Below, one piece after another: positions 60,186 through 64,000 of a stretch of 64,000 bases of DNA. Location: assembly GCF_036373705.1 (NCBI RefSeq), contig NW_027102717.1:90545-154544 (forward strand), written 5' to 3'. The stretch is from Amia ocellicauda. Lineage: Eukaryota; Chordata; Actinopteri; Amiiformes; Amiidae. Both the position numbers and the translations under genes were made by a program. The notes beneath the pieces are model-generated. The model saw only the letters and a list, made by a program, of their open reading frames with translations, had not been told where the DNA came from and made no database searches. Every line of letters starts with the position of its first letter. Within the stretch, counting starts at the first letter, position 1.

Positions 60186-60430
60186 GTGTGTTTGGACACA
60201 AATGGAAATTGGGCTTCAAGCCATTCAAGACAGAAAACAGGAGACACTTGTTCACACAGAGAGTTATTACAATCTGGAACAGACTCCCCAGCGATGTGGT
60301 TGAAGCCACAATTTGGGAACATTCAGAAATAGACTGGATGTGATCCTTGGATCATTTAGTTATTAATGGACACCAAACGAGCTGATGGGTCGAGTGGCCT
60401 CTCGTTTCTGAACTGTATTATGTTGTTCTG
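60186..60430 (+). mobile_element. CR1/Rex-like LINE 3' end
   Basis: The segment reads ...KLGFKPFKTENRRHLFTQ-like in sense (GGAAATTGGGCTTCAAGCC, then CAATCTGGAACAGACTCCCC) and ends with the same 3' UTR (TTATTAATGGACACCAAACG) as the copy at 58,776-58,920. It is a short 5'-truncated copy. Confidence 0.85.
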
Positions 60431-60439
60431 ATATGTGTT

Positions 60440-60627
60440 GGGTATGACGTCAGTTGTTGTCAGTTGCATACGTAACAGTTGCTGGAATTCGATTCTGTTT
60501 GCTCTGTGGATATTGCCTAATTAGAGCTGATAGTGTGTTTGGAGACGGAGTCGTACGGTTGATTGATTTTACCTCTGAGTAATTTCAGTGTTCCCGAGAG
60601 CCTTTTGGTTGTATTGAATTCAAAAGC
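60440..60627 (+). promoter_or_regulatory. Candidate promoter/5' UTR of eIF4G-like gene
   Basis: A full CRE palindrome TGACGTCA lies at 60,445-60,452, about 175 bp before the first ATG. No TATA box is evident. The ATG at 60,628 has a good Kozak context (A at -3, G at +4). Transcription start is not determined. Confidence 0.4.
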
Positions 60628-62085
60628 ATGGCAGCGATTGCAAACTTCAAGTTTTGTCTTGAAGACTCCGCAAGATTCAGGTAGGCCGTTTCATTAATCT
60701 ATCTTTTTCTTTTCATTGCAGCAGGGTATGTATAGCCTACATTTTTTTAAATGACATATTGTGAATAATAATGTTCTTCACCAGTACAAGATCGTGTGAA
60801 TTGCTCCTAAGCATAGGTGTGTAGCTACAAATTGAACCATTATTCTCGTTTATTGATTACTGTATGAGAGGATGTGAATATGGTGAACTGGATATGGTAT
60901 AAATACAAAATAAACCTGGGTCATTTCAACGCCGAATGGTAGGGATTTTGAGCCGACGTCTAAAATGTATTGCTTTCATTATTTCGTAATCCTCGGCACA
61001 ACCAAGACTCCTGTGGAAATGTTGTTGCTTTCAAATTATGTTGCAGGTGTAATTATGTCCCTGATGAGAAGGAGAAAAATGAGCGTCAGTTCCTGCTGGA
61101 CTTAGAGTTCATCTGTGACAGGCTGCAGAAACTCCGCATTAGCGATGTGGTCCTGGCTAAGGTATGCAGCCCCCTGCTTGTCTAGGAGACCCTAGAGTTT
61201 TATTTTCATGTTTTTATATATAAATCCTTCTGATTGAGATGGTTACCTGCATTGTTCTGATGGATCTGTTTAATGCTGATCTTGGACATTTGTCTCATTT
61301 GTACTTTTTGTCAACTGCTGTCTAATTGCGATTGTTATTTAGATGACTGTATGTGTGTTACCTGCCTACAATTAAGAAGGCTCCCACAGTGGGTGATGAC
61401 CCCGAGGTCATTAAGACCCAGGTATGTAGGAGCAGAGGACACGGTTCATGTTTGGGGGGGTGGGAATAATAATTTGCTAGTCTAGTAAAGGGGATTGTGG
61501 GTAAAATTGGAGCCCCACTGATGATCTATTTGTAGTGCATTGGTGTCTGGGCCACTGACCTCTACTGATGGAGAAGATGAACTGAGGGGCTGAGTACGCT
61601 CACATGCACCCACCTCTCCAGAACAAATAAAAACACGGACTTGGCCGAGGTTTGCAGAACTAACTCTTTTTCCTTCCTTCCCTCCTCCCCCCTTTCCCCT
61701 TCAACAGGAGCTCTTCCGCAGGGTGAGTGGTATTCTGAACAAGCTGACCCCACAGATGTTCCAGCCGTGGATGCGTCAAGTGAACGAGCTGACCATCGAC
61801 ACGGAGCAGCGACTCCAGGGTGTCATGGAGCTCATCTTCGAGAAGGCCGTCTCCGAACCCAACTTCTCCGCCTCATACGCCAATATGTGCCAGTGCCTTC
61901 TGAGGGTGAGAGAAGGAGGGTGACGGGGAGAGTGAAGTGAAAGAGGGAGGGAGGGAATGGTAGAGGATTGTGAAGATGCTATTTGTGTAAATTTGAACTT
62001 GTAAAATGTATTACGACTTGAACTGCTCTGTATTATTGCACTTTGTATTGCTCTTATATTGGACAAGGACATCTGCTAGGAAATA

Positions 62086-62153
<68 letters not shown>

Positions 62154-63953
62154 ATGGATCAGATTTGTTTAGCTCTGGAATTGTAATTTGTGGGAGTTCA
62201 GTTTTGAATGGACTAGCAGATGCCTGTCTTGTGATGCGCATATCAAGAGTTTTCACTCCGATACCTATTAAAGCTGGAAGCCAGCCTAGCACACCATCTT
62301 GCTTAGGGTTTATGTTGTTCCTGCTCCCCTTTCTGTAGCTCAAAGTCCCAGCCGTTGACAAGCCGGGAGAGACGGTGCCTTTCCGCTCTCTGCTTTTGAA
62401 CCGCTGCCAGAAGGAGTTTGAGACGGAGGAGGATGGAGACGAGGTCTTGGAGAAGAAGCAGAAGTTGCTGGATGCATCCTTGGTGGTAGGAACATTTGAA
62501 CGTATTTTTAGGGCTGCCTCGATTAATCAATTAATCGGGTCTATGAATCAACTAATTGAATTGACGATCAACATTTTTTCTATTTAATCGAGCTGATTTA
62601 AAAAACAAAAATGTCATAATAGTGATATACGGTTAACAGTAGAATCACAGAGTTTTTGAACCACCTACAACAGCCGATAGCTCTTTAAATGCTGTGGTAT
62701 AATGAAAGGCAAACAATCAAATAAAACTAGCATAAGTAGTATTTACATTTAAATATGAACATAAAACATTCAAATGATTGGTATAAATAAGATCAAAGCA
62801 CTTTGTTTTCTGAAGGCGTCCACAGCACAATCAAAACTAAAGAAACAAGTGTTTAATCACTCAATCTGACTACACCTGTAATGCTATACAATGCGTGTGT
62901 TTTTCAAGCACATGAAAGACTGTAGACTGTAGGTGAGGTAGAGATCGTGACAGCTAAAACGCTTCTTAGGCATATTTGATACATATATTTAGTAAAAGTA
63001 AAGAACGGGTCTGCACAGAGTATTCAGGAACCCAGAGTAATTAACATTAAATCAGTCAAACTGAGCAGCCCTGCGCTTGTATAGTGTTAATTATAATGAT
63101 TTAGTGTTTTTTATTTAATATTCATTTATATATTTTTCTCCTTTCCCATTCAGCATTGTTCTACTGTATTATCAATGACTAGTATTTATTAAAGTATAAC
63201 TGTGTGGCACAACCACTTAAAGACTGTAACACTTATTGTAATTTGAATCGACTGACAACCCAAGTATTTATTTTAAATATAAACAGGGTTTGTACGCTAG
63301 TCTGGATGTCTGGAAAAAGTCTGAAAAAAAAAAACTGATTTCCAGTGCTTGAAAATGCTTGTAGAATCATGCCTCTGTTATGATAGTATGTAATTAAGTG
63401 CCGTGTGTGCGCAGGGTGAGGAGTGGCAGCGTCTACGTGACGAGCTGCAGGAGGCCAAGTGCAAGGCCCAGCAGCGCTCACTAGGCAACATCAGGTTCAT
63501 TGGGGAGCTGTTCAAGGTGAAGATGCTGATAAAGACCACCATGCACAATTGCATCGTCAAGCTGTTGAAGAACCACGAAGAGTCCCTGGAGTGCCTGTGC
63601 CTACTCCTCTCCACTATCGGCAAAGACCTGGACTTGGAAACCGCCAAGGTAAGGCAGTTCCGGCCGTCGTGCCAGACTGAGCCCTGGCTAAACATCCAGC
63701 AACGTGATGAGGCCTATTGACAGTGGTCTGAATAAGTGTTTCTGAGCATCTGCAGACGCCTTCTTGAAGGAATGCTGCTTCACTTGGTGGTATAAAGTTA
63801 CTTTTGTACCTGCTGTCTGCTCAGTTTTCTAATCGACCTTTTCACCAGCCCCGCATGGACCAGTACTTCAGCCAGATGGAGCAGATCATCAAAGAAAGGA
63901 AGACCTCCTCTTGAATCCGCTTCATGCTGCAGGACGTCTTGGACCTGAGAAGA
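60628..63953 (+). CDS. eif4g: eIF4G1/3-like translation initiation factor, N-terminally short, interrupted
   Basis: Seven exons join in register: 60,628-60,680, 61,047-61,161, 61,377-61,421, 61,708-61,905, 62,339-62,485, 63,415-63,648 and 63,849-63,953, with GT/AG borders throughout. The gene continues past the window. eIF4G is the cytoplasmic scaffold that bridges cap-bound eIF4E to eIF4A and eIF3. Exon 1 gives a new N-terminus ([17 protein letters not shown]) joined to the eIF4E-binding segment [14 protein letters not shown]. Canonical eIF4G has YDREFLL there, so the essential Tyr is Asn. A 15-codon linker replaces the usual long one. The MIF4G domain starts at [18 protein letters not shown] and includes [36 protein letters not shown] and [10 protein letters not shown] (one residue shorter than usual). 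TGA at 63,912 falls where [13 protein letters not shown] has Arg, leaving 285 codons and a truncated MIF4G. CGA-to-TGA is a CpG-type change. It may be a decaying paralogue, or the TGA may be an allele or assembly error. Residues match eIF4G1 in some places and eIF4G3 in others. Confidence 0.88.
61975..62155 (+). mobile_element. L2-tail SINE/LINE fragment with (AAT)n, intronic
   Basis: The segment reads TTGAACTTGTAAAATGTATT, then GGACAAGGACATCTGCTAGG (a worn L2 stem-loop tail) and an (AAT)n run of about 65 bp at 62,086-62,151. It lies in the intron between the fourth and fifth coding exons. Confidence 0.8.
62513..62600. mobile_element. hAT-like end in intron
   Basis: TAGGGCTGCCTCGATTAATC and the following TCGATTAA-like words are the usual end of one fish hAT group. 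The opposite end was not found before the next exon. Confidence 0.5.
62601..63414. other. Intron sequence without recognised elements
   Basis: This AT-rich intron may contain the rest of the hAT copy. No exon or RNA gene is seen. Confidence 0.55.
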
Positions 63954-64000
63954 GTAAGTCATGAGTGTTGGGAGAATAGAAACCTTCCTTGCTTTCAGCT

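Overview
This is eukaryotic genomic DNA, almost certainly from a ray-finned fish. The evidence is the mix of L2-clade LINEs with their typical stem-loop 3' tails, CR1/Rex-like LINEs, tRNA-headed SINEs ending in TGGATG repeats, Tc1 and hAT DNA transposons, IS630-type DDE transposons, LTR fossils, a Polinton-like polymerase relic, and an intron-rich eIF4G-like gene. The exact form of the L2 tail makes me think of gar, bowfin or sturgeon, but the species cannot be fixed from this window.

From 1 to about 26.6 kb the window is a tandem array of eight large units of about 2.7-3.7 kb, nearly identical by eye. The units carry Pol III genes on the minus strand: tRNA-Lys(UUU) and an intron-containing tRNA-Tyr(GUA). 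Recurrent deletions make long units (both tRNAs) alternate with short ones (half a tRNA-Lys, no tRNA-Tyr). Units 4+5 and 6+7 share private variants, so the newest step was duplication of a dimer of about 6.7 kb. The last 1.2 kb is visibly more diverged. The array stops at 26,616, at what looks like the end of a mobile element.

From 26.6 to 31.7 kb lies a virus-like relic. Plus-strand segments resemble the N-terminal part of a Polinton-type DNA polymerase protein. A divergent minus-strand set of open segments, acidic and then Cys-rich, sits beside them and runs into a hAT-like terminus.

From 32 to 42.4 kb the sequence is accessory and repeat-rich. A pair of 543-bp inverted arms (33.0 and 40.2-40.8 kb) looks like two opposed copies of one LTR family. 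Between them are two related loci, each with a tRNA-like gene followed by a hairpin. One hairpin is an almost perfect 46-position stem, the least expected structure in the window.

From 42.4 to 60.4 kb there is a broken exon of an aldehyde oxidase/xanthine dehydrogenase gene followed by nested transposons: L2 LINEs and a 760-bp palindrome of L2 tails, a Tc1 MITE with clean ends, two decayed DDE transposons, two SINEs with target-site duplications, a second LINE, a solo LTR with a 5-bp duplication, and a CR1-like LINE split by a hAT element with a perfect 8-bp duplication.

From 60.4 kb to the end is the only clear host gene: seven in-register exons of an eIF4G1/3-type protein on the plus strand. 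It begins with its own short first exon next to the eIF4E-binding segment, where the key Tyr is Asn. An in-frame TGA interrupts the MIF4G domain near the window's end. It is a derived, possibly dying, eIF4G paralogue.
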